Assembly: GCF_038050405.1 (NCBI RefSeq)
Contig: NZ_CP150901.1
Coordinates: forward strand, 3,348,001-3,412,000
Direction: 5' to 3'
Length of the DNA stretch: 64,000 nucleotides
Source of the DNA: Paraburkholderia sp. IMGN_8
GTDB taxonomy: Bacteria; Pseudomonadota; Gammaproteobacteria; Burkholderiales; Burkholderiaceae
The first letter of the stretch is position 1; every line of letters begins with the position of its first letter. The notes under the pieces are model-generated. The model did not search any database, was not told the DNA's origin, and saw nothing but the letters and a program-made list of their open reading frames with translations. Of the stretch, positions 20,962 to 30,926 are shown in pieces. Both the position numbers and the translations under genes were made by a program.

Positions 20962-23900
20962 TTATTGCAGTTCTAGCTCCCCGAGCAGCGCATCGATCGC
21001 GCTCGCGGTGTCTTGTCCTGCATGCGTGTCGCGCTCCGCCAACGCGCGGTCGATCGCTGCAGCGCAGCGTTGCAGCGTGCGTTCGTCGAACAGCGTGCGC
21101 AGCGGCAGGATCAGCGTCCAATGCAGATTGGCTTGCGCATTCGCCTGCGTCGCGAGCAGCGAGTGACCGCCGAGAGCGAAGAAGTCGTCATCGCGGCCAA
21201 TCGAATCCAGACGCAGCACGCGTTGCCAGATCGCGGCGAGTTGGCGCTCCGTATCGGTTTCCGGCGACGCGACGTGCTTGCCTTCGGCGAGACTGCGAAC
21301 AGGCGCCGGCAGCGCATGGCGATCGCACTTGCCGTTCGGCGTGACCGGCAGCACGTTCATCCCGATCAGATGCGCGGGCACCATGTACGACGGCAATTGC
21401 GCGCGCAATGCGTCGAGCAGCGCTTGTGTGTCGACCGTGTTGTCCGCGCCCCGTGCGACATAGCCGATCAGTTGCTCATCGCGCACGATCACCACCGCGT
21501 CGCGCACGCCTTGCGCGGCACGCAGCAAGGCTTCGATCTCACCGGGCTCGATGCGCTGGCCGCGCAGCTTCACCTGGGTATCGATGCGGCCGAGATAATC
21601 GAGCGCGCCGTCCGCTCGCCGGCGTGCAAGGTCGCCGGTCCGATAAACACGCGCGCCGCTCACGAACGGATCGGGCACGAAGCGCTCGGCAGTCAGCGCC
21701 GCACGGCCGAGATAGCCGCGCGCGAGTCCCACGCCGCCGAGGTACAGTTCGCCGATCGCGCCTGGTGGAAGCGGTTGCAACGCCCCGTCGAGCACGTGCA
21801 TTTGCAGATTCGCAATCGGATGACCGATGGGTATGGACGCCGCGTCGGCGTCGCGCGCTTCGCAAGTCCAGTGCGACACGTCGATGGCGGCTTCGGTTGG
21901 ACCGTAGAGGTTGTACAGCCGCGCATCAGGCAGATGCTGCGCGACGCGCGCCACCAGTTCCGGCGCGAGCGCTTCACCGCTTGCCACGATCCGCTTAATG
22001 CTCAAGCAACGGCCGGCGGCCTTGAAATCGTCGAGATACGCGACGAAGGCCGCGAGCATCGACGGCACGAAATGCAGCGTGGTGACGCGATGCGCTTCGA
22101 TCGTGGCAACCAGCCGTGCCGGATCGCGATGATCGCCTGGCGCCGCGATCGCGAGCTTCGCGCCGACGGCGAGCGGCCAGACGAATTCCCATACCGACAC
22201 GTCGAAGCCAAACGGCGTCTTGTGCAGCACCACATCGCCGGCGTTCAGGCGATACGCGTCCTGCATCCACGCGATCCGGTTGGCGAGCGCGCGATGTGTA
22301 TTGCCCGCGCCCTTCGGCTTGCCGGTCGATCCGGAGGTGTAAAGCAGATAGGCGAGCTGATCGGGTGTGGCGTCGACTTTATGATCGAGTGTCGCATCGG
22401 CGTTCAATAGTTCGTCGACGGTCAGGATCTTTACGTCGGCGCGGTCGACCGCCGCTACGACACGTTCGCGCAGATGCGGCTGTGTCAGCACGACTGCCGG
22501 TTTCGCGTCGTTGAGCAGGTAGCCGATGCGCTCGGCCGGGTAATCAGGATCGATGGGCAGATAGGCCGCACCCGCCTTCAGCACGCCGATGAGCGCCACC
22601 ACCATGTCGAACGAACGCTCGACGCACAGCGCAACCGCCGTATCCGGTTGCACGCCCGCTTCGATGAGCGCAGCGGCGACACGGTTGGCGTTCGCGTCGA
22701 GTGCGCGGTAGGACATCTGTTGCGTGCGGCCTTGCGGATCGACGAATTCGAGCGCGACCGCGTCAGGCGACGCTTGCGCGGCTTGTTCGAACTGACGCTG
22801 CAGTGGTTGTTGCTGCGCGCGCGGCCACGCCACCGTCGTCTCATTGACGCGCCTCAGAGCGGCGAGATCATTCGCCGTCGCGATCGAAATCGTGCCGAGC
22901 GGCGCATCAGGATTGGCGATCAATCCATCGAGGCACGCTGCAAACGCACGATGCAAAGCGGCAACGCGCGCTTCGTCGATCTGCGCGGCGTCATAACCGT
23001 AGTCGATCGTGAGCGTCGCACCCGCTTCGATGACCAGCGTCAGCGCGAAATCGGTTGCTTCGATATTGCGCAGATCGCGCAGCTTGAGCGCGCGTTCGTC
23101 GCGCCCTTCCCATGCCTCGTCGACCGGATAGTTTTCGAAAACGACCAGCGTGTCGAACAACGCACCGCCGCCTTGCCCCGCCCATTGCTGGATTTCATAG
23201 AGCGGCGTATGCGCGTGCTCCGCGGCGGCGGCGCTGTCGCGCTGCAATTCATGCAACCACGTCGACGCAGTACGTTGCGGCAACGGCGCGGTAATGACCG
23301 GCAGCGTGTTGATGAACAGGCCAAGTACGGTGTCGGCATCGGGCAGCGCATCGGGGCGGCCTGCCACTGTTGCGCCGAACACAACCGCCGTGTGATTCGT
23401 CATCCGTTGCAGCGCGAGCGCCCATGCGCCCTGCACCATCGTGTTGACCGTCACCTTCAGACGGCGTGCCGCATCGGTCAGCCGCGCGGTAGTGTCGGCG
23501 GTAAGGCGCTCGCGGCGCGTGAGATGTTCGGTCTCGCTGGTGGTTTCGGCTTCGCGATTGGCAATCAGCGTCGGTTCGTCGAGGCGCGCGAGACGTTGCA
23601 GCCAGAACGCGCGTTCCGCTTCGACATCACGCGCCGCGAGCCACGCGATGAAATCGCGGTAGCGGGCTTTCGCTGGCGCGGCGAACGGTTGTGGACGGGG
23701 CGGCTCGATATAGTCGCGCAGCACGTCGGCAAAGAAACGCGCGGTGCTCCAGCCGTCGAGCAGCAGATGGTGGCGAGTCCAGACGAGACGCCATTGTTCA
23801 TCCGTGATCCGGATCAGCGCGATGCGCATCAGCGGTGCAGTAGTCAGATCGAAACCGCGCGCTCTGTCAGCACCGAGCCAGGTTTCAAAGGCATTGAGCG

Positions 23901-26900
23901 CGCCCTCGCTCTGGTCGCGCCAATCGAGAATCTCGACCGGCATACGCGCCTGGCGATGCACGATCTGCATCGGCGTGGCTTCTTCGGGCGTGAAGCTCGT
24001 GCGCAGAATGTCGTGTCGCGGCACGGCGGATTCAAACGCCTTGCGCAAACACTCCACGTCCGGGTCGATCAGCGTCGCGACCAGTTGATTCACATAAGTC
24101 GATTGCTCGGGCGCGAACAGCGAGTGAAACAAGATGCCCTGCTGCATCGGCGAGAGCGGATAGATGTCGTCGATGGTGCGCAGATCGAGCGGCAGGCGCT
24201 CCAACGCGGCCTGCGTGAGACCCGCGGCGCGAGCGAGCGGATAGTCGCCCGGTGTCGCACCGCCGCCGCGTTGCGCGAGACGCGCGGCGCAAGCGGCCGT
24301 CAGTTCGGCGAGCGCGGTTTCGAAATGCTGCGCGAGCGCTTCGACGGTCGTGCGGTCGAACTGCGTCGCGCCGTACACCCAGTGGACCTTTAGCGTGCGA
24401 GTGACCTCACCGTCGATGTATGCGTGAATCGCCAGCGCATTGCCGATCGGCCCGGCCGGATCGCGTTCGCGGCCCGCGCCGCCAAAGCGCGGCACGAGCG
24501 CTGCGTCGCGCGGCGCATCGAACTGGCCGAGGTAGTTGAAGGTGACATGCGGACGCGGCACGGCGGCGAGCGCCTCGCGCGTCGCGGCGTCGCCGTAATG
24601 ACGCAACACGCCGAAACCGAGCCCTTTGTTCGGCACCGCGCGCAGCGTGTCCTTGACCGCGCCGAGCGTCGCTACCGGCGTGCTTTCGATGGCGAACTCC
24701 ACCGGATAGTGGCTCGTCAGCCAACCAGGCGTGCGGCTCACGTCGACATCGTCGAACAACGCCTCGCGGCCATGGCCTTCGAGTTCGATGCGGCAAACGG
24801 ACTGAATGGTCTGCTTGCCGAGCGACTGGGCCAGCGCGGCGATCAGCAGCTCGATCATCTGCGTGCGGTAAGCGGCATTGGCTTCCGTCAAAGCGGCACG
24901 CGTAAGATCGGCGCCGATCGTCTGTATGACCACCTGCGCATCGGCATTGGTCGCCGAGGCTTGCGGACGATCGAGCGGCAGATCGTCGTACGGTGTAGCA
25001 AGCGCGGACCAATACGGCACTTCCGCGGCAAACGGCGAGTGGGTCGCATCGCGCGCCGAACGGGCGAGCCGCGCGGCCCATTCCTGCACGCTCGCGCCCG
25101 TCGACGAAAGACGCACGCTACGGCGTTCGCCTGCGGCGCGATAGGCGGCATCGAGATCGTCGAGCAGTACGCGCCACGACACGCCGTCGACGATCACGTG
25201 ATGGATCGCCACATAAAGCCTGGTCGAGCCGTCCGGCAGCATGGCGGCGCATGCGCAAGCGAGCGGACCCTGCGTCAGATCGAGCGTGCTTTGCAACGCG
25301 TCGAACTGCGCGAGCGCGTCGGCTTCGTCGCGTGCAGAAGCGGCTGCGAGTGGCAGCGTCTCGAACGCGCGCGGGGCGAGCGTGAGTTGCCATTCGCCTC
25401 GCGGACCACTCGGCGCGAAACGTTGCCGGAAAATCTCGTGATGCGTCAGCAGCGCCTCGAATGCGCGCGCGAACGCGTCGAAATCGAACGGTGCCGGCGT
25501 ATCGAGTTCGATCGATTGATTCCAGTGGCCGCGCTGCGGAATATCCAGCGCGAAAAAGCGCAGTTGGGCTGGCGTGAGGGTGGCGATCGCGTCTTCACGC
25601 CTTGAAGACGCCGGCTGCGCTTTCGTTGCAGTCGGCGTGGCGGCATCCACCGCGGTCGCAACTCGCGCGAGCTGCGCGAGCGTCGGTGCGTCGAACAACT
25701 GTTTCGGCGTGAAGCGCACACCACGCTTGCGCGAACGCGCGATCACCTGCAACACGAGAATCGAATCGCCGCCCAGTTCGAAGAAGTTGTCGTCACGACC
25801 GACACGCTCCGCTTTGAGCACCTCTTTCCAGACGGTGGCAAGCGTTTCCTCAGTCGCCCCTTGCGGCGCATCGCCTTCAGCAACAGATGGCGCAGGCGCG
25901 GCGGCAAGCGCCCGCAATGCAGCGCGATCGATCTTGCCGTTTGCGGTCACGGGCAGTGCAGCCACGACCACCAGCACGGCAGGCACCATGTAATCCGGCA
26001 GACGAACGGCTAACGAAGCGCGCAACGTCGCCTCGTCGAGACGTGCCCCGCCTGCGGGTGACGCAAACGATGCCAGCCGCAAACGTCCTTCATGCTCTAC
26101 CGCCAATGTTTCCGCTTGCGCGACGCCATCGAGCTCACGCAGTGCCGCGCTCACCTCGCCAGGTTCGACGCGATAGCCGCGAATCTTCACCTGATCGTCC
26201 AGACGTCCAAGGAAATCCAGCCGACGATCGGCGCGCAGTCGTACGCGATCACCCGTCCAATAGAGACGCTCGCCCCGTGCGAACGGGTGCGGCACAAAAC
26301 GCTCAGCGGTCGCGGCTGCGCGGTTCAAGTAACCACGCGCGAGCCCCGGCCCGCCGAGATACAGTTCGCCGATCCCGCCAGGCGGCACGCTCGCACCGTG
26401 ACGATCGAGCACGCACGCGTACGCGTTCGGCAACGGTCGGCCGAGCGGGACGGCCTGCGCTGCGTGTCCGCGCAAGACTGTCTGCGCCGCCGGGGCCGAC
26501 GTGTCGCACGTGAGTGCGCCGACTGTCGCTTCCGTCGGACCGTAGTGATTGATGACGCGGCAAGCAGGCTTAAGCGCCGCGATCCGTTCGACCAGCGACC
26601 ACGGCAGCGTTTCGCCACCAGTCACCAGCGCGTGTGCGGGCAGCACGTCGGCAGGCTGTTGCGCGTCGAGCAGCGCGTGCAAATGGCTCGGCACGATCTT
26701 CAGCACGCCGACCTTGCGCGTACGCATTTCGTGGGCGAAGCGATCGGGATCGAACGCGCATTGCGCGGGCAGCAAATGCAGCGTGCGGCCCGAGCACAAC
26801 GCGCCGAACAGCGTCGTATGACCGAGATCGGCGGCGACCGTCGAGACCATCGCCATCGAGGCATCGGCGGCGAACGCGAGTTCGTCCAGCATCCCTTCGA

Positions 26901-29900
26901 CATAGTCGGCCAGCGCGCGATGCGAGATCACGACGCCCTTGGGCGAGCCCGTCGAACCGGACGTGAAAATCAGATACGCGGCCTGGTCCGGCAGTGGCGC
27001 GATGCGCGGCACGGCGGCATTGGCGAGCGACGGGTCTTGCGTGAGGGTGTCGAGGTCGAGCGTCTGGGCCTTGCCGAAATTGGCCGTTGCATGCGCGCGG
27101 GCCGCCGTCAGCATCCATTGCGCGCCGCAGACATCGACAGCGGCCGCTATCCGCTCGCGCGGTGCTGCCGGGTCGAGTGGCACGGCATAGGCGCCCGACT
27201 TCATGACGCCAATGAGCGCCACGGCAAAGCGCGCCGAACGTTCGATGCATACAGCAACCGGCTTCTCCGTGCCCACGTTCCGTTGACGCAACGCGATCGC
27301 GATGCGGTCCGACGCATCGTCGAGTTCGGCGAAGGTGATCTGCGTGTCGGCGTCCGCAAGCGCCACGCGATGCGGCGTTTCACTCGCATGACGCGCGAAC
27401 AGCGCGAGTACATTGTCGGCTGCCGAATGAAGCGTGCGACCGTGTTGCGCCGCGCGATACTCAGCGCTATCCGAGCAATCCAGCTCGGTGATTGCTCGCT
27501 GCGGATCGCGCACCGCGTCGGTCACGAGCGCCGCGAAACTATCGAGCCAGGCCTGAGCCGTTGCTTCGTCAATGCCGTCGAGCGCAAAGGCGGCGACCAG
27601 TTCGATGCCGCGTTGATCGTCGGTGAAATCGAGCGCGAAATCGAAGCGCGCGGCGAGATCCAGTCCCGGCGACATCCGCACCGATGCATCCGGCAAGTCA
27701 GCCGTCAGTTCGAGATCGAACTGCTGCGCGAACTTGACCCTCAGCCATTCTTCACCGCGTCGTACAGGCGGCTTCACGGCATCGAACACCTGATCGAACG
27801 GCACGTCCTGATGCGCGAAAGCATCGAAGGCCGAACGGCGCACGCCGTCGAGCAAGCCGGCGAACGATTGACTCGGCTCGACGCGCGTGCGCAACGCGAG
27901 CGTGTTGAGAAACAGGCCGACCAGCGGCGCGGTTTCCGCGCGCTGCCGATGGGCGATCGGCGCGGCCACCACGATATCGGTCGCGCCTGTCAGTCGATAG
28001 AGCCATGCGTCGAAAGCGGCCAGCAGCACGGTGAACGGCGACGTGTGTGTACGCCGCGCCAGTTCGCGCACGGCGTTGGACGTTGCCGCCGGAAGCCTCA
28101 TCGCGAGGCGGCCGCCGCGATAGTCGCGTTGCGGCGAGCGTTGGCGGTCGAGCGGCAACGCGAGCGGTTCGGGTGCACCGCGCAGCGCGTCGCGCCAGTA
28201 TGCGAGTTGCCGCTCGCCCTCGCCGGCTGCGAGTGAGTCGCGCTGCCATTGCGCATAGTCGGCGTATTGGATCGGCAACATGGGCAGTTGCGGATTGCGG
28301 CCAGCGGCGAAAGCTGTGTAGGCCTCGGTAAGTTCGTCGAACGCGCAGCGCGAGCTCCAGCCGTCGCTGATCGAATGATGAGTAGTCAGCAGGAAGCGCT
28401 GGGTGTCGCCGGTCAGCGTGACGAGCGTCGCTCGCACCAGCGGGCCCGCCGATAGATCGAAGGCGGTGCTGACGTGGCGCTCCGTGAGATCGGCCAACCG
28501 AGTGTCGCGTTCGGCGTCGCTGCCTGTGCTGCGCAGATCTACTTCAGCGACCGTCACCGGCAATGCCGCGTGAATCCGTTGCATCACGATGCCGTCGTCG
28601 GTTTCGACGAGCGTGGTGCGCCACGCCTGCTGGCGTTCGATCAGGTGATCGAGCGCGCGTTGCAACGTGCCGATGTCGAGCGCACCTTGCACATCCCATT
28701 GCACGGCGATGTGATACGCCGAGCCCGCCTCCTGAGTTTGTGCGAGCACCCAGAAACGCTGCTGGGCGAACGACGCAGCGCGATCGAGGAACGGCTCTTT
28801 CGTGGGCTGCACGACGGTGATCCGATGCTCAGCCACAGCCGCTTCGACATCGCTGCGATCGATCAACGCGGCGAGTCTGTCGAGCGGTTGATCGTCGAAC
28901 AGCGCATCGAGCCGGAGATTCACACGCCACTCGATCCTGATCGCCGCCTGCAATTGCATCGCCGCGAGCGAATCGCCGCCGCGCGCGAAGAATCGATCAT
29001 TGCTGCCGACCGGCGCCGGATCGTTCAGCAGTTGTTGCCAGATGCCGGAGAGACGCTGTTCGGTAGCCGTCTTCGGCGCGACATAATCGGCGCTCGCCAG
29101 GACCGGCATCGTCGCGACAGCATCGCGCAATGCAGCGCGATCGAGCTTGCCGTTCAGCGTATAAGGCAGACGTTCGAAGCGCGCGATGCGATGCGGCAGC
29201 CATGCTTGCGGTAAATGCGCGGCGAGATGCGCTTGCAATACTTCATCATTGAGGTCGTCTCTAAGTACGATGCAGGCGATCAATTGCGTCCGGCCGCTGG
29301 TGGTCTCGGCTAGTACGCCCGCGTCGGCGATAGCCGGATGCCCCAGCAGGCATGCCGCGATCTCACCCGGCTCCACGCGCACGCCGCGCACCTGCACCTG
29401 ATCGTCGAGGCGACCGAGGTAATCGAACGAGCCGTCCGCGCGCTCGCGTGCGAGGTCGCCGGTTCGATAGATCCGCTCGCCCGCTTCACCGGTCGGGTCC
29501 GGCACGAAACGTTCGGCGGTGAGCGCCGCGCGGCCGTGATAGCCACGCGCCAGACAGACACCGCCAACCAGCAACTCACCCGCTTCGCCCTGCCGCGCAG
29601 CACCTTCGACGCGCGCCACACGGCGCCCGATGGGCCAGCCGATCGGCAACGACGCATAGCCGTTGCCGCCTTCGAGCGCCGGCGTCATGCCGCGATCGAC
29701 CGGCCACAGCATCGGCGAGATGACTGTCTCGGTCGGCCCATAACCGTTGACGAGACGAATCGACGGGAACACGCGGCGAATCTCGTCGAAGCTGTCCTGC
29801 GACATTGCCTCACCGCCGAACAGCAGCGTACGCAGCGAAGGCGGCACGCCCAGGCGTTCGCAAACGTTCGCGAATTCGCGCAGATAAGCAGGCGGCAGCG

Positions 29901-30651
29901 TGGAATTCGTCACGCCTTCGCGCAACATGAACGCGTGCGTGGCTTCCTGCGGGAACGGCGGCGGGTCGCTGATCACCACGCTGCCGCCCACTGCGAGCGG
30001 CACCAGCCACGCTTCGATCGCGACATCGAAATTCACCGACGCGAAATGCAGCACGCGGTCGCTGCCGTCGATCGGCAAGGATTCGGCTAGCGCGTCGCCA
30101 TGCGCGGCGAGCGGGCCGTGCTCGACCACCACCGCCTTCGGCGTACCGGTCGAGCCGGACGTATAGATCATGTAGGCGGCCGCGCGCGGATGCACCGGCT
30201 CGTCCGCGTCATCGAAACGCGGCGCTCTTTCGTTCGTCTCATCCGTCAGAACGGCGCTTTCCACGTCGAAGCATTGCGCAAAGCGCGCACGCATCGCCGC
30301 GTCAGCCGCGCCGTCGACGATGCCGTGCGCGAGTCCCGCATCCTGCGCGACCCAGTCGAGGCGCGCGGCCGGATGACGCGGATCGAGCGCCACGAACACA
30401 CCGCCGGCCTTCAGTACTGCGAGCAATGCGACGAACAGATCGCACGAACGCGCGACACACACGCCGACCCGCACCTCCGTCGTGACGCCTCCAGCCTTCA
30501 ACTGGGCCGCAAGACGCGCCGCGCGGCTATCCAGTTCACCACGCGTGAGCCGCACGGTGTGAAGCGTAAACGATGCAAGCGCGGGCGCATCGGGATCGAT
30601 GCGCGCCTGAGCGCGGATTCGGTGATGCAACGCAATCGGGAAGCTCGTCAT
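20962..30651 (-). CDS. orbI: Non-ribosomal peptide synthetase OrbI/MbaI-type (A-T-C-A-T-E-C-A-T)
   Basis: A 3229-residue, three-module synthetase. Approximate domains: A1 15-505, T1 555, C1 600-1055 (HHSISDGW near 765), A2 1080-1570, T2 1623 (FFELGGDS), E 1690-2120 (HHVIVDGVSW, PNKGLGFGVLR), C2 2155-2590 (HHLLLDGW, D-donor type), A3 2620-3110, T3 3160 (FFALGGHS). Pocket codes read by alignment to GrsA: A1 D-V-E-T-L-G-G-I-S; A2 D-L-T-K-V-G-H-V-G, the classic Asp code; A3 D-V-W-H-V-S-L-I-D, the Ser code. With epimerisation after module 2 the order is Orn derivative, D-Asp (beta-hydroxylated by OrbG), L-Ser. Loading starts directly with an A domain. The ATG at 30651 is chosen; 41 bases separate it from orbJ downstream. 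It is driven by an OrbS-type promoter. Confidence 0.95.
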   Translation of the reverse strand: MTSFPIALHHRIRAQARIDPDAPALASFTLHTVRLTRGELDSRAARLAAQLKAGGVTTEVRVGVCVARSCDLFVALLAVLKAGGVFVALDPRHPAARLDWVAQDAGLAHGIVDGAADAAMRARFAQCFDVESAVLTDETNERAPRFDDADEPVHPRAAAYMIYTSGSTGTPKAVVVEHGPLAAHGDALAESLPIDGSDRVLHFASVNFDVAIEAWLVPLAVGGSVVISDPPPFPQEATHAFMLREGVTNSTLPPAYLREFANVCERLGVPPSLRTLLFGGEAMSQDSFDEIRRVFPSIRLVNGYGPTETVISPMLWPVDRGMTPALEGGNGYASLPIGWPIGRRVARVEGAARQGEAGELLVGGVCLARGYHGRAALTAERFVPDPTGEAGERIYRTGDLARERADGSFDYLGRLDDQVQVRGVRVEPGEIAACLLGHPAIADAGVLAETTSGRTQLIACIVLRDDLNDEVLQAHLAAHLPQAWLPHRIARFERLPYTLNGKLDRAALRDAVATMPVLASADYVAPKTATEQRLSGIWQQLLNDPAPVGSNDRFFARGGDSLAAMQLQAAIRIEWRVNLRLDALFDDQPLDRLAALIDRSDVEAAVAEHRITVVQPTKEPFLDRAASFAQQRFWVLAQTQEAGSAYHIAVQWDVQGALDIGTLQRALDHLIERQQAWRTTLVETDDGIVMQRIHAALPVTVAEVDLRSTGSDAERDTRLADLTERHVSTAFDLSAGPLVRATLVTLTGDTQRFLLTTHHSISDGWSSRCAFDELTEAYTAFAAGRNPQLPMLPIQYADYAQWQRDSLAAGEGERQLAYWRDALRGAPEPLALPLDRQRSPQRDYRGGRLAMRLPAATSNAVRELARRTHTSPFTVLLAAFDAWLYRLTGATDIVVAAPIAHRQRAETAPLVGLFLNTLALRTRVEPSQSFAGLLDGVRRSAFDAFAHQDVPFDQVFDAVKPPVRRGEEWLRVKFAQQFDLELTADLPDASVRMSPGLDLAARFDFALDFTDDQRGIELVAAFALDGIDEATAQAWLDSFAALVTDAVRDPQRAITELDCSDSAEYRAAQHGRTLHSAADNVLALFARHASETPHRVALADADTQITFAELDDASDRIAIALRQRNVGTEKPVAVCIERSARFAVALIGVMKSGAYAVPLDPAAPRERIAAAVDVCGAQWMLTAARAHATANFGKAQTLDLDTLTQDPSLANAAVPRIAPLPDQAAYLIFTSGSTGSPKGVVISHRALADYVEGMLDELAFAADASMAMVSTVAADLGHTTLFGALCSGRTLHLLPAQCAFDPDRFAHEMRTRKVGVLKIVPSHLHALLDAQQPADVLPAHALVTGGETLPWSLVERIAALKPACRVINHYGPTEATVGALTCDTSAPAAQTVLRGHAAQAVPLGRPLPNAYACVLDRHGASVPPGGIGELYLGGPGLARGYLNRAAATAERFVPHPFARGERLYWTGDRVRLRADRRLDFLGRLDDQVKIRGYRVEPGEVSAALRELDGVAQAETLAVEHEGRLRLASFASPAGGARLDEATLRASLAVRLPDYMVPAVLVVVAALPVTANGKIDRAALRALAAAPAPSVAEGDAPQGATEETLATVWKEVLKAERVGRDDNFFELGGDSILVLQVIARSRKRGVRFTPKQLFDAPTLAQLARVATAVDAATPTATKAQPASSRREDAIATLTPAQLRFFALDIPQRGHWNQSIELDTPAPFDFDAFARAFEALLTHHEIFRQRFAPSGPRGEWQLTLAPRAFETLPLAAASARDEADALAQFDALQSTLDLTQGPLACACAAMLPDGSTRLYVAIHHVIVDGVSWRVLLDDLDAAYRAAGERRSVRLSSTGASVQEWAARLARSARDATHSPFAAEVPYWSALATPYDDLPLDRPQASATNADAQVVIQTIGADLTRAALTEANAAYRTQMIELLIAALAQSLGKQTIQSVCRIELEGHGREALFDDVDVSRTPGWLTSHYPVEFAIESTPVATLGAVKDTLRAVPNKGLGFGVLRHYGDAATREALAAVPRPHVTFNYLGQFDAPRDAALVPRFGGAGRERDPAGPIGNALAIHAYIDGEVTRTLKVHWVYGATQFDRTTVEALAQHFETALAELTAACAARLAQRGGGATPGDYPLARAAGLTQAALERLPLDLRTIDDIYPLSPMQQGILFHSLFAPEQSTYVNQLVATLIDPDVECLRKAFESAVPRHDILRTSFTPEEATPMQIVHRQARMPVEILDWRDQSEGALNAFETWLGADRARGFDLTTAPLMRIALIRITDEQWRLVWTRHHLLLDGWSTARFFADVLRDYIEPPRPQPFAAPAKARYRDFIAWLAARDVEAERAFWLQRLARLDEPTLIANREAETTSETEHLTRRERLTADTTARLTDAARRLKVTVNTMVQGAWALALQRMTNHTAVVFGATVAGRPDALPDADTVLGLFINTLPVITAPLPQRTASTWLHELQRDSAAAAEHAHTPLYEIQQWAGQGGGALFDTLVVFENYPVDEAWEGRDERALKLRDLRNIEATDFALTLVIEAGATLTIDYGYDAAQIDEARVAALHRAFAACLDGLIANPDAPLGTISIATANDLAALRRVNETTVAWPRAQQQPLQRQFEQAAQASPDAVALEFVDPQGRTQQMSYRALDANANRVAAALIEAGVQPDTAVALCVERSFDMVVALIGVLKAGAAYLPIDPDYPAERIGYLLNDAKPAVVLTQPHLRERVVAAVDRADVKILTVDELLNADATLDHKVDATPDQLAYLLYTSGSTGKPKGAGNTHRALANRIAWMQDAYRLNAGDVVLHKTPFGFDVSVWEFVWPLAVGAKLAIAAPGDHRDPARLVATIEAHRVTTLHFVPSMLAAFVAYLDDFKAAGRCLSIKRIVASGEALAPELVARVAQHLPDARLYNLYGPTEAAIDVSHWTCEARDADAASIPIGHPIANLQMHVLDGALQPLPPGAIGELYLGGVGLARGYLGRAALTAERFVPDPFVSGARVYRTGDLARRRADGALDYLGRIDTQVKLRGQRIEPGEIEALLRAAQGVRDAVVIVRDEQLIGYVARGADNTVDTQALLDALRAQLPSYMVPAHLIGMNVLPVTPNGKCDRHALPAPVRSLAEGKHVASPETDTERQLAAIWQRVLRLDSIGRDDDFFALGGHSLLATQANAQANLHWTLILPLRTLFDERTLQRCAAAIDRALAERDTHAGQDTASAIDALLGELELQ

Positions 30652-30721
30652 GGGCGTGAAATCCGTTAGATCTGGCCGCTGCGGCCAAGTCGCCGGCCGC
30701 AAAGGGCCGCTTCATTGGTGT

Positions 30722-30746
30722 GACGAACCGCGATCGCAAATCTTTA
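30722..30746 (-). promoter_or_regulatory. OrbS-type promoter of orbI operon
   Basis: On the minus strand: TAAA (30746-30743), 17 bases, CGTC (30725-30722). This is the -35/-10 arrangement reported for OrbS and other PvdS-like iron-starvation sigma factors. It lies about 70 bases before the orbI ATG. Confidence 0.8.
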
Positions 30747-30795
30747 CCGCTGCCGTTGCTTTTTGTTCGGACTGCCGCTTTTATGCGAAACACGG

Positions 30796-30820
30796 TAAAT
30801 GTTTGCGGCGGCCATTCGTC
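30796..30820 (+). promoter_or_regulatory. OrbS-type promoter of orbE
   Basis: On the plus strand: TAAA (30796-30799), 17 bases, CGTC (30817-30820), the same elements and spacing as the divergent orbI promoter 50 bases away. It lies about 105 bases before the chosen orbE ATG, which argues against the longer upstream reading frame. Confidence 0.8.
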
Positions 30821-30926
30821 TATCAGGCGAGGGGCGCGTCTTTGCTCCACTAATTTCTGCTCCGAGCGGCTGCACTCATTTGCCGCACTCCACCAATCCA
30901 TTGCGACCCACTGTGACCCATTGCCG

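Noticed and set aside
20921..21121. Upstream extension of OrbJ overlapping the end of orbI
   Set aside because: The added residues are Arg/His-rich shadow sequence of the orbI carrier domain; the protein similar to known synthetases starts at MTTAKPDLL.
26092..28236. Plus-strand frame of 714 codons opposite orbI
   Set aside because: Antisense to recognisable C, A and T domains; Arg-rich composition and no motif.
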